NCBI RefSeq assembly: GCF_011758805.1
Contig: NZ_JAANOW010000001.1
Coordinates: 1,426,001 to 1,490,000, forward strand
Direction of reading: 5' to 3'
Length of the DNA: 64,000 nucleotides
From: Mycolicibacterium fluoranthenivorans
GTDB lineage: Bacteria; Actinomycetota; Actinomycetes; Mycobacteriales; Mycobacteriaceae
In this document: positions 18,227-27,036 of the stretch, in pieces
Position numbering within the stretch: position 1 is the first letter of the stretch
Layout: every line of letters starts with the position of its first letter
Position numbers and translations under genes: made by a program
Notes under the pieces: model-generated
Databases searched by the model: none
Told to the model about the DNA's origin: nothing
Seen by the model: only the letters and a program-made list of their open reading frames with translations

Positions 18227-18940
18227 GTGTCGAATATCGACATCTTCGTCTGGGAGTTCCTGGGCACCGCGGTGCTGTGTCTGCTCGGGAATGGCTCGGT
18301 GGCCGCGGTGGTCCTGAAGAACTCGTTCTCCCACGGCGGTGGCGGCGACTGGGTGATCATCGTGATGGGCTGGGGATTTGCGGTGTTCGCCGGCGCCAGT
18401 ATCGCCAGTCCGTCCGGAGCGCATATCAACCCCGCGGTGACGCTGGCGGTGGCGATCTCCGGTGGTATTCCGTGGTCGTCGGTCCCGGTCTACTGGGCCG
18501 GCCAATTGCTGGGTGGCTTCCTCGGCGCCTGGCTGTGCTGGGCCGCGTTCAAGTTGCAGTTCGACAAGAACGACGACAACTCCGGCACCCGGGGCATCTT
18601 CTGCACCTCGCCGGCTGTGCGGGCGATTCCGTGGAATATCGTCACCGAGGTCATCGCGACCTTCGTGCTGATCTTGTGGATCCTGACCAACCCGCAGATC
18701 AACTCGACACTCGGTTACGCCGCTGTGTCTTTCGTGATCATCACCATCGGCTTCGGTCTAGGTGGCCCCACGGGCTACGCCATCAACCCGGCCCGTGACC
18801 TCGGCCCGCGCCTCGCGTACGCCCTGATGCCGATCAAGGGCAAAGCCGATGCGGGCTGGAACTACGCCTGGGTACCGGTGGTCGCCCCGCTGATCGGTGC
18901 AGCCCTGGCGGCCGGCGTGGCTGCGCTACTGCCGGCCTAG
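18227..18940 (+). CDS. glpF: Glycerol facilitator / aquaglyceroporin (MIP family)
   Basis: A 237-residue membrane protein with six transmembrane segments and the two pore motifs HINPAV and INPARDLGPRLAYAL; the Asp after the second NPAR is typical of glycerol-conducting rather than water-specific channels. The GTG at 18227 follows a purine-rich AGAGAGGG; the frame is open further upstream, but that part is not membrane-like. It probably admits glycerol and 1,2-propanediol for GlpK and the dehydratase encoded in this cluster. Its last 15 bp overlap the convergent phosphatase gene. Confidence 0.92.
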   Translation: MSNIDIFVWEFLGTAVLCLLGNGSVAAVVLKNSFSHGGGGDWVIIVMGWGFAVFAGASIASPSGAHINPAVTLAVAISGGIPWSSVPVYWAGQLLGGFLGAWLCWAAFKLQFDKNDDNSGTRGIFCTSPAVRAIPWNIVTEVIATFVLILWILTNPQINSTLGYAAVSFVIITIGFGLGGPTGYAINPARDLGPRLAYALMPIKGKADAGWNYAWVPVVAPLIGAALAAGVAALLPA

Positions 18941-19411
18941 CAGCGCGTCCGGGCGCAGTTCGAGGACCAGGCCATTGGGGACATCCGATCCGGATTCCCA
19001 GCAGCCTGGGACGCCGAGCATGTCCCGGATCAGGTAGACGATATCGCCGTGGGTGATGACCGCGACACGGTCGCCGGAGGCGGCGATTTCAGACAGCGCA
19101 GACAGCACCCGCTCGGTGGGATCCTCCAGCCGTCCCGGGGCAGCCCATCCACGTTCCCGAAACCGGACGTCGGCGAATACCGGCACCTCCAGCACGCCGG
19201 CGATGGCCCGTGCGGTCTGAGCCGCGCGCACCGCATCCGAGGTGACGATGCGGTCGATATTCTTGTCCCGCAGGGTGTTACCGGCGGCGAATGCCTGGCT
19301 CAGGCCACGCTCGGTCAACGGTGGGTGTGCGATCTGGCGCTGCATCCGGCCCTCGGCGTTCCAGGTCGACTCACCGTGGCGTATCACCCAGAGCGACGGT
19401 CCGGGCGTCAA
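18926..19411 (-). CDS. Histidine phosphatase family protein, possible alpha-ribazole phosphatase (CobC-like)
   Basis: A 161-residue histidine phosphatase with the catalytic RHGESTW motif at about residues 11-17, PLTERGLSQA, and the second catalytic His in VAVITHGD. CobC (alpha-ribazole-5'-phosphate phosphatase) of the cobalamin pathway belongs to this superfamily. The start overlaps the stop of the CobA-like gene by 4 bp (ATGA), which supports a corrinoid role but does not prove it; phosphoglycerate mutase-like broad phosphatases look the same at this level. Confidence 0.85.
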   Translation of the reverse strand: MTPGPSLWVIRHGESTWNAEGRMQRQIAHPPLTERGLSQAFAAGNTLRDKNIDRIVTSDAVRAAQTARAIAGVLEVPVFADVRFRERGWAAPGRLEDPTERVLSALSEIAASGDRVAVITHGDIVYLIRDMLGVPGCWESGSDVPNGLVLELRPDALLGRQ

Positions 19412-20562
19412 CTGCTCAGTTGTGCGGCGACCGGTCGCGCCGCCCTCCCCGCGACGAAGCCGGCCACCGCACCGATGACGGTGGTGGCCGGTGGCCGCAC
19501 CCCGGCGGCGTGCGCGGCGGCGGCGATGGTGCCCAGATCACCGCGCAACTCGCGCTGGCCGGCGAGGGTGCCATCGGCGATCACCGCTGCCGGGGTGGTG
19601 TCGGGCATGCCGGCGTCGATGAGTGCCCGGGTGATCGGATTCAGGTTGCCGACCGCCATCATCAGCACGATCGTCGTATTGGTGCGGGCCAGCGCGGCGT
19701 AGTCGACCGTGCAGTCCGGATGGTCGGGAGGAACGTGGCCGGAGACCACGGTGAAGCCCTGGGTGAGGCCGCGGTGGGTGACCGGGATCAGTGCTGCGGC
19801 CGGGGCGGCGATCGCCGAACTCACGCCGGGTATCACCTCCACGGTGACCCCGGCTCGTACACACTCGTCGGCTTCCTCGCCGCCGCGGCCGAAGACGAAT
19901 CCGTCGCCGCCCTTGAGCCGGACCACGGTGCGGCCGGCCAGGGCGTGCTCGATGAGCATCTCGTTGATCTCGTACTGTTCGGTCCGCCGGCCGCCGGGGA
20001 TCTTCGAGGCATCGATGATCTGAGCCCGGGGCGCGATCTCATGGAGTGCACCCACGGGTGCCAGGCGGTCGGTGACGATGACATCGGCACCGGCCAGTGC
20101 GGCCCGGCCGGCGACGGTGAGCAGTCCGGGATCGCCGGGGCCGCCACCGACGATGATCACCCGGCCACGGGAGACCGTGGCGGGGGAGTCGCGCCGGGAA
20201 GCCGACTGGTCCGAGCCGATGCAGAACACGCCTTGCTGGCGGGCCAGCTCGGCGATGGTGTGATCGGTGTCCGGGATACCGGTATGGGCGAACAACAGCT
20301 CAGCCATATCGATATCGGCCGGATGAAAATCGCGATCCTGCAACGTGATCAGGCCCCGATCCGCGAGATCGAACAGATAGGCCGGCGGTCGCGGGGACAC
20401 CACGGTGACCACCGCGCCGGCCGCCACCAGGGCACCGACGACGCTGAGCGCGCGGTCTTCGGCACCCACGACCGTCACCTCACGGTGCCGGACGGGCAGC
20501 CGCAGCGCGATCTCGCCGTCGAGTCCGTCGCGGTCCAGGTCCGTGGCGAGGGCGTCAGACAT
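19408..20562 (-). CDS. cobA: Uroporphyrinogen-III C-methyltransferase with N-terminal precorrin-2 dehydrogenase-like domain (CobA/CysG-like)
   Basis: The 384-residue protein has two parts. Residues about 1-130 resemble the NAD-binding precorrin-2 dehydrogenase domain of CysG (LRLPVRHREVTVVGAEDRA, VCSDQS-like VFCIGSDQS). Residues about 130-384 are a SUMT methyltransferase: GRVIIVGGGPGDPGLLTVAG, VRLKGGDGFVFGRGGEEA, VIPGVSSAIAAPA and PVTHRG. It makes precorrin-2, the branch point to siroheme and cobalamin. In a B12-dependent dehydratase cluster it may raise corrinoid supply, though a siroheme role is equally compatible. Its start lies 8 bp inside the upstream LuxR gene and its stop overlaps the phosphatase start, so the three form one operon. 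Confidence 0.9.
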   Translation of the reverse strand: MSDALATDLDRDGLDGEIALRLPVRHREVTVVGAEDRALSVVGALVAAGAVVTVVSPRPPAYLFDLADRGLITLQDRDFHPADIDMAELLFAHTGIPDTDHTIAELARQQGVFCIGSDQSASRRDSPATVSRGRVIIVGGGPGDPGLLTVAGRAALAGADVIVTDRLAPVGALHEIAPRAQIIDASKIPGGRRTEQYEINEMLIEHALAGRTVVRLKGGDGFVFGRGGEEADECVRAGVTVEVIPGVSSAIAAPAAALIPVTHRGLTQGFTVVSGHVPPDHPDCTVDYAALARTNTTIVLMMAVGNLNPITRALIDAGMPDTTPAAVIADGTLAGQRELRGDLGTIAAAAHAAGVRPPATTVIGAVAGFVAGRAARPVAAQLSS

Positions 20563-21298
20563 GGTGTCCGCGCAGCACCGTCGCCACGAGCGCGGCTCGG
20601 TTGTGCACCCCGAATTTGTCCATGACGTTGTGCAGATGGAACTTGACAGTGGCCTCCGAGATGAAAAGGGTTCCCGCGATTGCGCGGTTGTCCAGTCCGT
20701 TGGTGAGCAGTCCGAGCACCTCGCCTTCGCGCCGGGTCAGCAAACGGGCATAGTCAGGCTCGGCCTGGGCCCGCAGTTCGTCGATCAAGGTATCTGCGCT
20801 GCGCGCATCGAGAGCGTGGTGACCGTCGATCACCCGGAGGAACGCTGCGCGCAGCTCGTCCGAAGGGGAGCGCCGATCGACCAGCCCGTCGGCGCCGGCG
20901 CGGATCAGTGGCAGCGCCAGCTCGCGCGGGTCGTCCCCGTCGATCACGGCCAGCACCCTGGGCACCGGGTCGAGCTCGGCGAGCAGAGCGGGCAGATCGG
21001 GACCGGCCTCGGCGCCGACGACCAAGAGTTCGGGCGCCAGCTCGCGTAGCCGGTCCACCAGCCCCGCGCCGCGTTGTAGATCGCCGACCAGTCGGACCGC
21101 GCCCAGTTGCGCCGCGACATGCATCAGTCCGTGCCGCAGTAGCTCGTCGTCCATCACCAGCACGGTGCGCAATACCGCCGGAATATCGAAAGATGCTGAT
21201 ATGTCCGGTGTTTCAGCTGATTGGTCGCTCTCGGTACTGCGCCCGACCGGGGGGAGCGGTGCGTAGCGCGTCTGAGACCAGCCCATGATTGACTCCAT
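20555..21298 (-). CDS. LuxR-type (NarL/FixJ) regulator with degenerate receiver domain
   Basis: The 247-residue protein has a C-terminal LuxR helix-turn-helix (LLTRREGEVLGLLTNGLDNRAIAGTLFISEATVKFHLHNVMDKF). Residues about 40-160 follow the receiver fold (VLVMDDELLRHGL; GADGLVDRRSP), but the expected phospho-acceptor Asp on strand 3 reads VVGAEAGPD, strand 4 lacks the usual Thr, and the strand 5 Lys is Arg. It is therefore probably not switched by phosphorylation. ATG 21298 lies only 36 bp from the direct-repeat promoter (21317-21350). It heads the operon with the CobA-like and phosphatase genes and may regulate this cluster; its targets are unknown. Confidence 0.88.
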   Translation of the reverse strand: MESIMGWSQTRYAPLPPVGRSTESDQSAETPDISASFDIPAVLRTVLVMDDELLRHGLMHVAAQLGAVRLVGDLQRGAGLVDRLRELAPELLVVGAEAGPDLPALLAELDPVPRVLAVIDGDDPRELALPLIRAGADGLVDRRSPSDELRAAFLRVIDGHHALDARSADTLIDELRAQAEPDYARLLTRREGEVLGLLTNGLDNRAIAGTLFISEATVKFHLHNVMDKFGVHNRAALVATVLRGHHV

Positions 21299-21316
21299 CC
21301 TGCCGCTGAGCGGCGA

Positions 21317-21350
21317 ATGCTAACGCCGGGTGCGTTGCACCGGGGTTGCA
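21317..21350 (-). promoter_or_regulatory. Direct-repeat promoter TGCAAC-N5-TGCAAC-N11-TAGCAT before the LuxR-cobA operon
   Basis: On the minus strand TGCAAC occurs at 21350-21345 and 21339-21334 (11-bp period). Exactly 11 bp later TAGCAT (21322-21317) fits a TANNNT -10 element. A start of transcription near 21310 would leave a leader of about a dozen bases before ATG 21298. Architecture and orientation match the sites at 13871 and 22265. Confidence 0.72.
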
Positions 21351-21361
21351 AAGAGACGAAG

Positions 21362-22120
21362 TCAGCTCCCGGAGCCCGGGTGTGACGCGGTGGGCACCGC
21401 GAGCACACAGTCCCCACACAGACCGGACTGTGGCACCTGGTAGTACAGGCAGCAGCTGCGCCGGACGAAATGGCCGTCGCTGAAAACTCCGGTGCCGGTC
21501 AGTGCGGCGGTGTCCAGCAGCGCGCGCACCAGCGCGCGTCCCCGCATCACGCGGTCCGGCCGCGACAGCCCCAACACCGTCACCGCGCCGTTGGCTGCCG
21601 AGGTGATGTTGCCCGAGGTGATGCGCGCAGACAGGGACGTCAGCGCACTCAACGTGGCGCCGAGGGCGGTCAGCGCGGACACCGCGGATGCGGCGATGAC
21701 CCGGGCCGCGGCCGGGAGATCCGGGGTCGAGGTCCACGCCGCGCCGGCGATGGCGAACCGCGGTGTGTGGGTGCCCGAAGGCTGCCAGCGCACCGACCGC
21801 TCATCGAGGATCGGGACCACGCCGAAGCACACCGCCGATCCGATGACCGGAGACAGCAGCCGGGCGGCCACTCCGAGCTGGAACGATGACGCGGCGACGC
21901 GGAGCGGGATCTGTCCGTTCGGACGGCCTGTCGACGCGGCGATCGCGAGACGGGTGCGCTGCACATGGTCACCTAGCGTCGCATCGGTGAAAAGCTCTGG
22001 CAGCGGCAACCATTCGTCCCCGTTGTGGACGGGCAGCGCGAAGTACTCGCCGAGTTCCGCCAGTTCGGCGAGATACCCGGCGCCGTCGTCGCGACCTGTC
22101 GGTGCCGGCCTGGCGTTCAT
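21362..22120 (-). CDS. FhuF-like ferric reductase with C-terminal 2Fe-2S motif
   Basis: A 252-residue protein whose C-terminus carries RRSCCLYYQVPQSGLCGDC, i.e. CC-x10-C-x2-C, the unusual 2Fe-2S motif of FhuF-type siderophore-iron reductases. The N-terminal part is Ala/Ser-rich and helical, as in actinobacterial members. By family it would reduce ferric siderophores in the cytoplasm. Its place between the LuxR-cobA operon and the diol dehydratase operon suggests another use, for example reduction of a corrinoid before adenosylation; that is speculation. It is divergent from the dehydratase operon. Confidence 0.82.
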   Translation of the reverse strand: MNARPAPTGRDDGAGYLAELAELGEYFALPVHNGDEWLPLPELFTDATLGDHVQRTRLAIAASTGRPNGQIPLRVAASSFQLGVAARLLSPVIGSAVCFGVVPILDERSVRWQPSGTHTPRFAIAGAAWTSTPDLPAAARVIAASAVSALTALGATLSALTSLSARITSGNITSAANGAVTVLGLSRPDRVMRGRALVRALLDTAALTGTGVFSDGHFVRRSCCLYYQVPQSGLCGDCVLAVPTASHPGSGS

Positions 22121-22264
22121 GGTGCGGCCACGCTAGCCCGCGGTGTGGCACCACCGCCAGGTGTCTCGGGAAAGCCTGTCCGCCGTGGCAGTGCGGCACC
22201 TCACCGGATGGCCGGGCCGGATCGCCGGAGGGCCCGGAACTGGACAAATGCCGGTGATCTTCGC

Positions 22265-22298
22265 TGCAACCTCGGTGCAACGTGACACAAGACACAAT
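22265..22298 (+). promoter_or_regulatory. Direct-repeat promoter TGCAAC-N5-TGCAAC-N11-CACAAT before the diol dehydratase operon
   Basis: TGCAAC at 22265-22270 and 22276-22281 (11-bp period), then exactly 11 bp, then CACAAT (22293-22298), matching TATAAT at four positions. The first dehydratase gene starts 95 bp downstream. The divergent FhuF-like gene begins 144 bp away on the other side. I saw no cobalamin riboswitch consensus in this 273-bp intergenic region. Confidence 0.72.
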
Positions 22299-22393
22299 GG
22301 GCGGGTCGAGGCCGGTCCGTGTCACGAATATGGACCTGGAAATACGGATGAAGGTGGCCCATTCGTGGGTCATCCCTCAGTTGGGAGCAGCAC

Positions 22394-22822
22394 ATGACGG
22401 AACCGACCCTGGACCCCGCGACGGACTATCCGCTGAGTGTCCACCGGCGCGATCTGTTGTTCACCCCCAACGGCAAATCGATCGAGGACATCACGATCGA
22501 TGCCGTCGTCGCCGGTGACATCCAGGCGACCGATCTGCGCATCACCCCAGACACCCTGCGTCTGCAGGCCCAGATCTCCGAACGGGTGGGGCGGCCGCAG
22601 CTCGGGGCGAACCTGCGGCGCGCGGCCGAGATGACCGCGATCTCCGATGAGCGGGTGCTGCAGATCTACAACGCGCTGCGGCCCAACGCGTCGTCCAAAT
22701 CCGAGCTCGACTCGATCGCCGACGAGCTGACCACGCAGTACAACGCGACCCACCTCGCCGACCTGGTGCGTGAGGCCGCCGACGTGTACGAGCGCCGCGA
22801 CCTGCTGGCCAAGAGCGAATAG
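22394..22822 (+). CDS. pduE: Coenzyme B12-dependent diol/glycerol dehydratase, small (gamma) subunit
   Basis: A 142-residue protein with typical gamma-subunit blocks (DYPLSVHRRDLLFTPNGKSIEDITIDAVVAGDI, and LGANLRRAAEM near the middle). It completes the alpha2-beta2-gamma2 dehydratase that turns 1,2-propanediol into propionaldehyde or glycerol into 3-hydroxypropionaldehyde by adenosylcobalamin radical chemistry. ATG 22394 follows GGGAG at 7 nt. Here the small subunit is encoded first, unlike the alpha-beta-gamma order of enteric pduCDE. The large-subunit gene follows after 10 bp. Confidence 0.93.
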   Translation: MTEPTLDPATDYPLSVHRRDLLFTPNGKSIEDITIDAVVAGDIQATDLRITPDTLRLQAQISERVGRPQLGANLRRAAEMTAISDERVLQIYNALRPNASSKSELDSIADELTTQYNATHLADLVREAADVYERRDLLAKSE

Positions 22823-22832
22823 GAGACAAGCG

Positions 22833-24551
22833 ATGACTGCAGTTGTACCGAACCCGGTGACCGAGACCGCCACCGTGCGGCACTCGCTGCGCACCCAGGC
22901 CCTGGAGGCGCGACCGGTCAACCTCGACGGATTCGTCGAGGAATGGCCCGAGGTCGGCATGGTCGCGATGGACAGCCCCTTCGACCCGCAACCGAGCGTG
23001 CGGGTGGAGAACGGCTTGATCGTCGAGATGGACGGCACCGCACGCGCCGACTTCGATTCGATCGACCAGTTCATCGCCGACAAGGCGATCGATGTCGAGA
23101 CGACCGAGCAGTCGATGGCCATTCCGGCCGCCGAGATCGCCGGCATGCTCGTCGATCCGGGTGTCACCCGCGATGAGGTCCTCGCGGTGACCAAGGGGCT
23201 CACGCCGGCGAAGCTGCTCGCGGTGGCCAAGAACCTCAACATCGTCGAGATCATGATGGGTATGCAGAAGATGCGGGCCCGCCGCACGCCGGCCAACCAG
23301 GCGCACTGCACCAGCGCCAGGGACAACCCGCTGCAGGTCGCGTGCGAGGCGGCCGAGGCCACCCTGCGCGGATTCGCCGAAGTGGAGACCACGCTGGGTG
23401 TGGTCCGCTACGCGCCGTTGGTGGCCATGGCCCAGGCCATCGGCAGCCAGGCCGGTGCGGAGGGGCCGCAGACCCAGTGCGCCCTGGAGGAGGCCACCGA
23501 ACTCGATCTCGGGATGCGCGGGATCACCGGATACGCCGAGACCATCTCGGTGTACGGCACCGAACCGGTCTTCGTCGACGGTGACGACACCCCCTGGTCG
23601 AAGGCCTTCCTGGCGGCCGCCTACGCGTCGCGCGGTATCAAGATGCGGTTCACCTCCGGTACTGGATCCGAGGTGCAGATGGGTAATGCGCAGGGAAAGT
23701 CCATGCTGTACCTGGAGATCCGCTGCATCCTGGTGACCAAGGGCGCCGGCGTGCAGGGCCTGCAGAACGGCTCGATCTCCTGTATCGGCGTGCCCGGAGC
23801 GGTGCCCGGCGGCATCCGCGCGGTGGCCGCCGAGAATCTCATCGCCTCCGCGGTGGATCTGGAGTGCGCGTCCGGTAACGATCAGTCGTTCTCGCATTCC
23901 CCGATGCGTCGCACTGCCCGGCTGATGCCGCAGATGATGCCGGGCACCGACTTCGTGTGCTCGGGCTACTCCGCGGTGCCCAACTACGACAACATGTTCG
24001 CCGGGTCCAATGTCGACAGCGACGATTTCGACGACTTCAACACCATTCAGCGTGACCTGCAGATCGACGGCGGGCTGCGACATGTGAAGGAGTCCGAGAT
24101 CCTGGCGGCGCGCACCCGCGCGGCCGAGGCGCTGCAGGCGGTGTTCCGGTACCTGGACCTGCCGCCCATCACCGACAACGAGATCGAAACGGCCGTGTAC
24201 GCCAACGGAAGTCAAGACCTCATCCCGCGCGATGTGCTGGAGGACCTCAAGGGCGCCCAGCAGGTGATGGACCGCAACGTCACCGGTCTGGATCTGGTGA
24301 AGGCGCTGGAGGCGAGTGGTTTCTCCGATATCGCCGAACGGATGTTGTCCAGCCTGCGTCAGCGGGTGTCCGGTGACCTGCTGCAGACCTCGGCCATCCT
24401 CACCAAGGGCGGGCCGCTGTCGGCGATCAACGATGCCAACGACTACGCGGGGCCCGGCACCGGGTACCGCCCGTCGGGTGCCCGGTGGGAAGAGATGAAA
24501 CGACTGCGCCACGTCACGAGCGCATCGAACCCGGAAGCAGAGGTGGAATAG
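22833..24551 (+). CDS. pduC: Coenzyme B12-dependent diol/glycerol dehydratase, large (alpha) subunit
   Basis: The 572-residue catalytic subunit closely follows enteric PduC/Dha[18 protein letters not shown] carrying the active-site Gln and His, [37 protein letters not shown], and [14 protein letters not shown]. These residues line the TIM-barrel active site below the B12 cofactor. ATG 22833 lies behind AGGAGA and gives the family N-terminus. Whether glycerol or 1,2-propanediol is preferred cannot be decided from sequence. It stops 2 bp before the beta-subunit start. A 656-codon antisense ORF is a shadow. Confidence 0.96.
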   Translation: MTAVVPNPVTETATVRHSLRTQALEARPVNLDGFVEEWPEVGMVAMDSPFDPQPSVRVENGLIVEMDGTARADFDSIDQFIADKAIDVETTEQSMAIPAAEIAGMLVDPGVTRDEVLAVTKGLTPAKLLAVAKNLNIVEIMMGMQKMRARRTPANQAHCTSARDNPLQVACEAAEATLRGFAEVETTLGVVRYAPLVAMAQAIGSQAGAEGPQTQCALEEATELDLGMRGITGYAETISVYGTEPVFVDGDDTPWSKAFLAAAYASRGIKMRFTSGTGSEVQMGNAQGKSMLYLEIRCILVTKGAGVQGLQNGSISCIGVPGAVPGGIRAVAAENLIASAVDLECASGNDQSFSHSPMRRTARLMPQMMPGTDFVCSGYSAVPNYDNMFAGSNVDSDDFDDFNTIQRDLQIDGGLRHVKESEILAARTRAAEALQAVFRYLDLPPITDNEIETAVYANGSQDLIPRDVLEDLKGAQQVMDRNVTGLDLVKALEASGFSDIAERMLSSLRQRVSGDLLQTSAILTKGGPLSAINDANDYAGPGTGYRPSGARWEEMKRLRHVTSASNPEAEVE

Positions 24552-24553
24552 CC

Positions 24554-25138
24554 GTGTCGGCCAACGATATTCAGCGGGACCTGACCTTCACCGAGATCGG
24601 CCCGGCCGCCCGCGGCACGCGGCCCGACGAGGTGGTCATCGCGATCTCGCCGGGCTTCGGTGAATTGTTCAGCAAGACCATCGTCGACATCCCGTTGTCC
24701 GAGGTGATCCGCCAGGTGCTGGCCGGTATCGAGGAGCAGGAGGTCAGTGCACGGGTGATCCGGGTCCGCAATTCGTCCGATCTGGCGGCCATGTCCCACA
24801 CCGCGGCCAGGCTGTCCGGATCGGGTATCGGAATCGGTATCCTGTCGCGCGGTACCTCGATGATCCACCAGCGCGACCTGCCGCGACTGTCCAGCCTCGA
24901 ACTGTTTCCGCAGTGCCCGCTGCTGACACTGCAGACCTACCGGCAGATCGGGTCCAACGCGGCGCAGTACGCCAAAGGGGAGTCGCCGGAACCGGTTCCG
25001 ACGCTCAACGATCAGATGGCCCGGCCCCGCTGGCAGGCCAAGGCCGCGCTGCTGCACCTGAAAGAGACCGAACTGGTTCGCAAGGACGCGAAGGCCATCG
25101 AGGTCATGCCGGAATTCTCCGCGGCTGTGGTGGGTTGA
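24554..25138 (+). CDS. pduD: Coenzyme B12-dependent diol/glycerol dehydratase, medium (beta) subunit
   Basis: A 194-residue protein containing the beta-subunit core ([58 protein letters not shown]), which holds the lower face of cobalamin. GTG 24554 sits 2 bp after the alpha-subunit stop with a GAGGTGG upstream. It is about 30 residues shorter than enteric PduD, mainly lacking the N-terminal extension. In PduD that extension is linked to microcompartment targeting, so its absence agrees with the lack of shell genes here. Confidence 0.94.
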   Translation: MSANDIQRDLTFTEIGPAARGTRPDEVVIAISPGFGELFSKTIVDIPLSEVIRQVLAGIEEQEVSARVIRVRNSSDLAAMSHTAARLSGSGIGIGILSRGTSMIHQRDLPRLSSLELFPQCPLLTLQTYRQIGSNAAQYAKGESPEPVPTLNDQMARPRWQAKAALLHLKETELVRKDAKAIEVMPEFSAAVVG

Positions 25139-27036
25139 TACGGGTTTCGGGCTTGGAGAAGGACAGAGCTACCCGCACGGTCGTCGGGGTGGACATCGGA
25201 AACTCCACCACGGAGGCCAGTCTGGCTACGATCGACGCCGACGGCACACCGACGTTCATCGGGGTCGCGCTGACCCGGACCACCGGCATCAAAGGCACGG
25301 TCAAGAACGTCGAAGGTGTCGCCAAGGCAGTGGTCTGGTCGCTGCAGGGCGCCGGTCTTGCGCTTGCCGACCTCGACCTGGTGCTGCTCAACGAGGCGAC
25401 GCCGGTGATCAGCGGACTGGCGATGGAGACCATCACCGAGACCATCATCACCGAATCGACGATGATCGGTCATGACCCGCGCACCCCGGGCGGCCGCGGA
25501 CTGGGTGTCGGCACCATCGTCGACTTCGCGGCGCTGGCCGAGATCACGACCGGTGAACCGATCATCCCGGTGGTACCCGGCAACGTCGACTTCGACCTCG
25601 TCGCGGCCACCATCAATGCGGCTGCCCACCGTGGGGTCGAGATCTCCGGGGCCATCCTGTGCAATGACGACGCGGTGCTGGTGTCCAATCGGTTGGAGAC
25701 CAAGATCCCGATCATCGACGAGGTGTCGCGCATCGAGGCCGTCCCGCGTGGCATGATCGCCGCCGTCGAGGTGGCCGCACCGGGTCAATCCATCAGAACA
25801 TTGTCGAATGCCTATGGCCTGGCCACGATTTTCGGCCTGGACCCGGATCAGACCAGGGTGGTCTCGCCCGTGGCGCGGGCTCTCACCGGCAACCGGTCGG
25901 CGGTCGTGGTGCGCACGCCCTCGGGCGATGTCGCCGATCGGACCATCCCGGCCGGCGCGCTGAGCCTGATCGGCGCGAAGAAGACCGCCACCATCGACGT
26001 GTCGCGCGGCGCAACGGAATTGATGGCCGCGGTCGAACGGGTCAGCCCACTCGTCGACGTCACCGGCGAAGCCGGGACGAATTCGGGCGGCATGATCGCC
26101 AATGTCCGGCAGAGCATGGCCGACCTGTCCCACCACGCCCTGGCCGACGTGCGGATTCAGGACCTGCTGGCCATCGACACCGCTGTGCCGCAAGAGGTTC
26201 GCGGTGGTGTCGCGGGTGAGGTCGCGCTGGAGAACGCCGTCGCGCTGGCGGCCATGGTGCGCACCAAGGAAAGCGGGATGAAGGCCGTCGCCGACGCGGT
26301 CGCGGCACATCTGCGCGCGGCAGGCGCCACGAATGTCGACGTCGTCGTCGGCGGTGTCGAAGCCGAGATGGCGGTTCTCGGGGCGCTCACCACGCCGGGC
26401 ACCGACAAGCCGCTGGTGGTGCTCGACCTCGGCGGCGGTTCCACCGATGCCGCGGTGATCCAGACCGACGGCAGCACCGACGCCACCCACCTGGCCGGTG
26501 CGGGTGACCTGGTCACCAAACTCATCGATGCCGAACTGGGCCTGGACAACCTGGAACTGGCCGAGGAGATCAAACGCTGCCCACTGGGCAAGGCGGAGAG
26601 CTTCTTTCACATCCGGTTGGAGAACGGCACCGTCCAGTTCTTCGAAAAGCCACTTCCGGCCACAGCATTCGCCCGGGTGGTGGCACTCGGCGATACCGGG
26701 ATGAGCCCCATTCCCACCCGGCACTCCCTGGATCGCATCCGGACCGTACGCAGGACCGCGAAAGAGCGGGTCTTCGTGGTGAACGCCCTGCGGGCCCTGC
26801 GCAGCATCGCCCCCGGTGGGGATCTACGGCAGATCGGCTTCGTGGTGCTACTCGGTGGGTGCGCCCTGGACTTCGAGATCCCGCAGCAGATCGCCGATGC
26901 CGTCGCCCCGTACGGAATCGTCTGCGGCACCGGTAATGTCCGCGGCACGGAAGGTCCGCGCAACGCCGTGGCCTCCGGACTGGTCGCGTCGTACGCGGCG
27001 ACGGCATCCCGGCTGGGGGTCGGCGCCCATGCTTAA
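25135..27036 (+). CDS. pduG: Diol dehydratase reactivase, large (alpha) subunit (DdrA/PduG)
   Basis: The about 633-residue chaperone-like ATPase exchanges damaged cobalamin from inactivated diol dehydratase. It shows the ASKHA nucleotide-binding motifs [16 protein letters not shown] at the N-terminus and [17 protein letters not shown] in the C-terminal half, plus [16 protein letters not shown] near the end. The start is probably TTG 25135, overlapping the beta-subunit stop (TTGA); TTG 25153 is an alternative. Open frame further upstream lies inside the beta-subunit gene. Confidence 0.93.
   Translation: MIRVSGLEKDRATRTVVGVDIGNSTTEASLATIDADGTPTFIGVALTRTTGIKGTVKNVEGVAKAVVWSLQGAGLALADLDLVLLNEATPVISGLAMETITETIITESTMIGHDPRTPGGRGLGVGTIVDFAALAEITTGEPIIPVVPGNVDFDLVAATINAAAHRGVEISGAILCNDDAVLVSNRLETKIPIIDEVSRIEAVPRGMIAAVEVAAPGQSIRTLSNAYGLATIFGLDPDQTRVVSPVARALTGNRSAVVVRTPSGDVADRTIPAGALSLIGAKKTATIDVSRGATELMAAVERVSPLVDVTGEAGTNSGGMIANVRQSMADLSHHALADVRIQDLLAIDTAVPQEVRGGVAGEVALENAVALAAMVRTKESGMKAVADAVAAHLRAAGATNVDVVVGGVEAEMAVLGALTTPGTDKPLVVLDLGGGSTDAAVIQTDGSTDATHLAGAGDLVTKLIDAELGLDNLELAEEIKRCPLGKAESFFHIRLENGTVQFFEKPLPATAFARVVALGDTGMSPIPTRHSLDRIRTVRRTAKERVFVVNALRALRSIAPGGDLRQIGFVVLLGGCALDFEIPQQIADAVAPYGIVCGTGNVRGTEGPRNAVASGLVASYAATASRLGVGAHA

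Noticed and set aside
22121..22393. Cobalamin riboswitch before the diol dehydratase operon
   Set aside because: I looked for the B12-box and conserved core around it. Fragments such as GGGAAAGCC occur, but the expected order of conserved segments is missing. A covariance search (Rfam cobalamin model) would be decisive.
22542..24512. 656-codon antisense ORF over the dehydratase large subunit
   Set aside because: Composition is Gly/Arg/His-rich with no recognisable domain, while the sense strand encodes a near-textbook PduC.
25012..26724. 570-codon antisense ORF over the reactivase gene
   Set aside because: Shadow of a high-GC coding region; the sense strand has clear ASKHA motifs.
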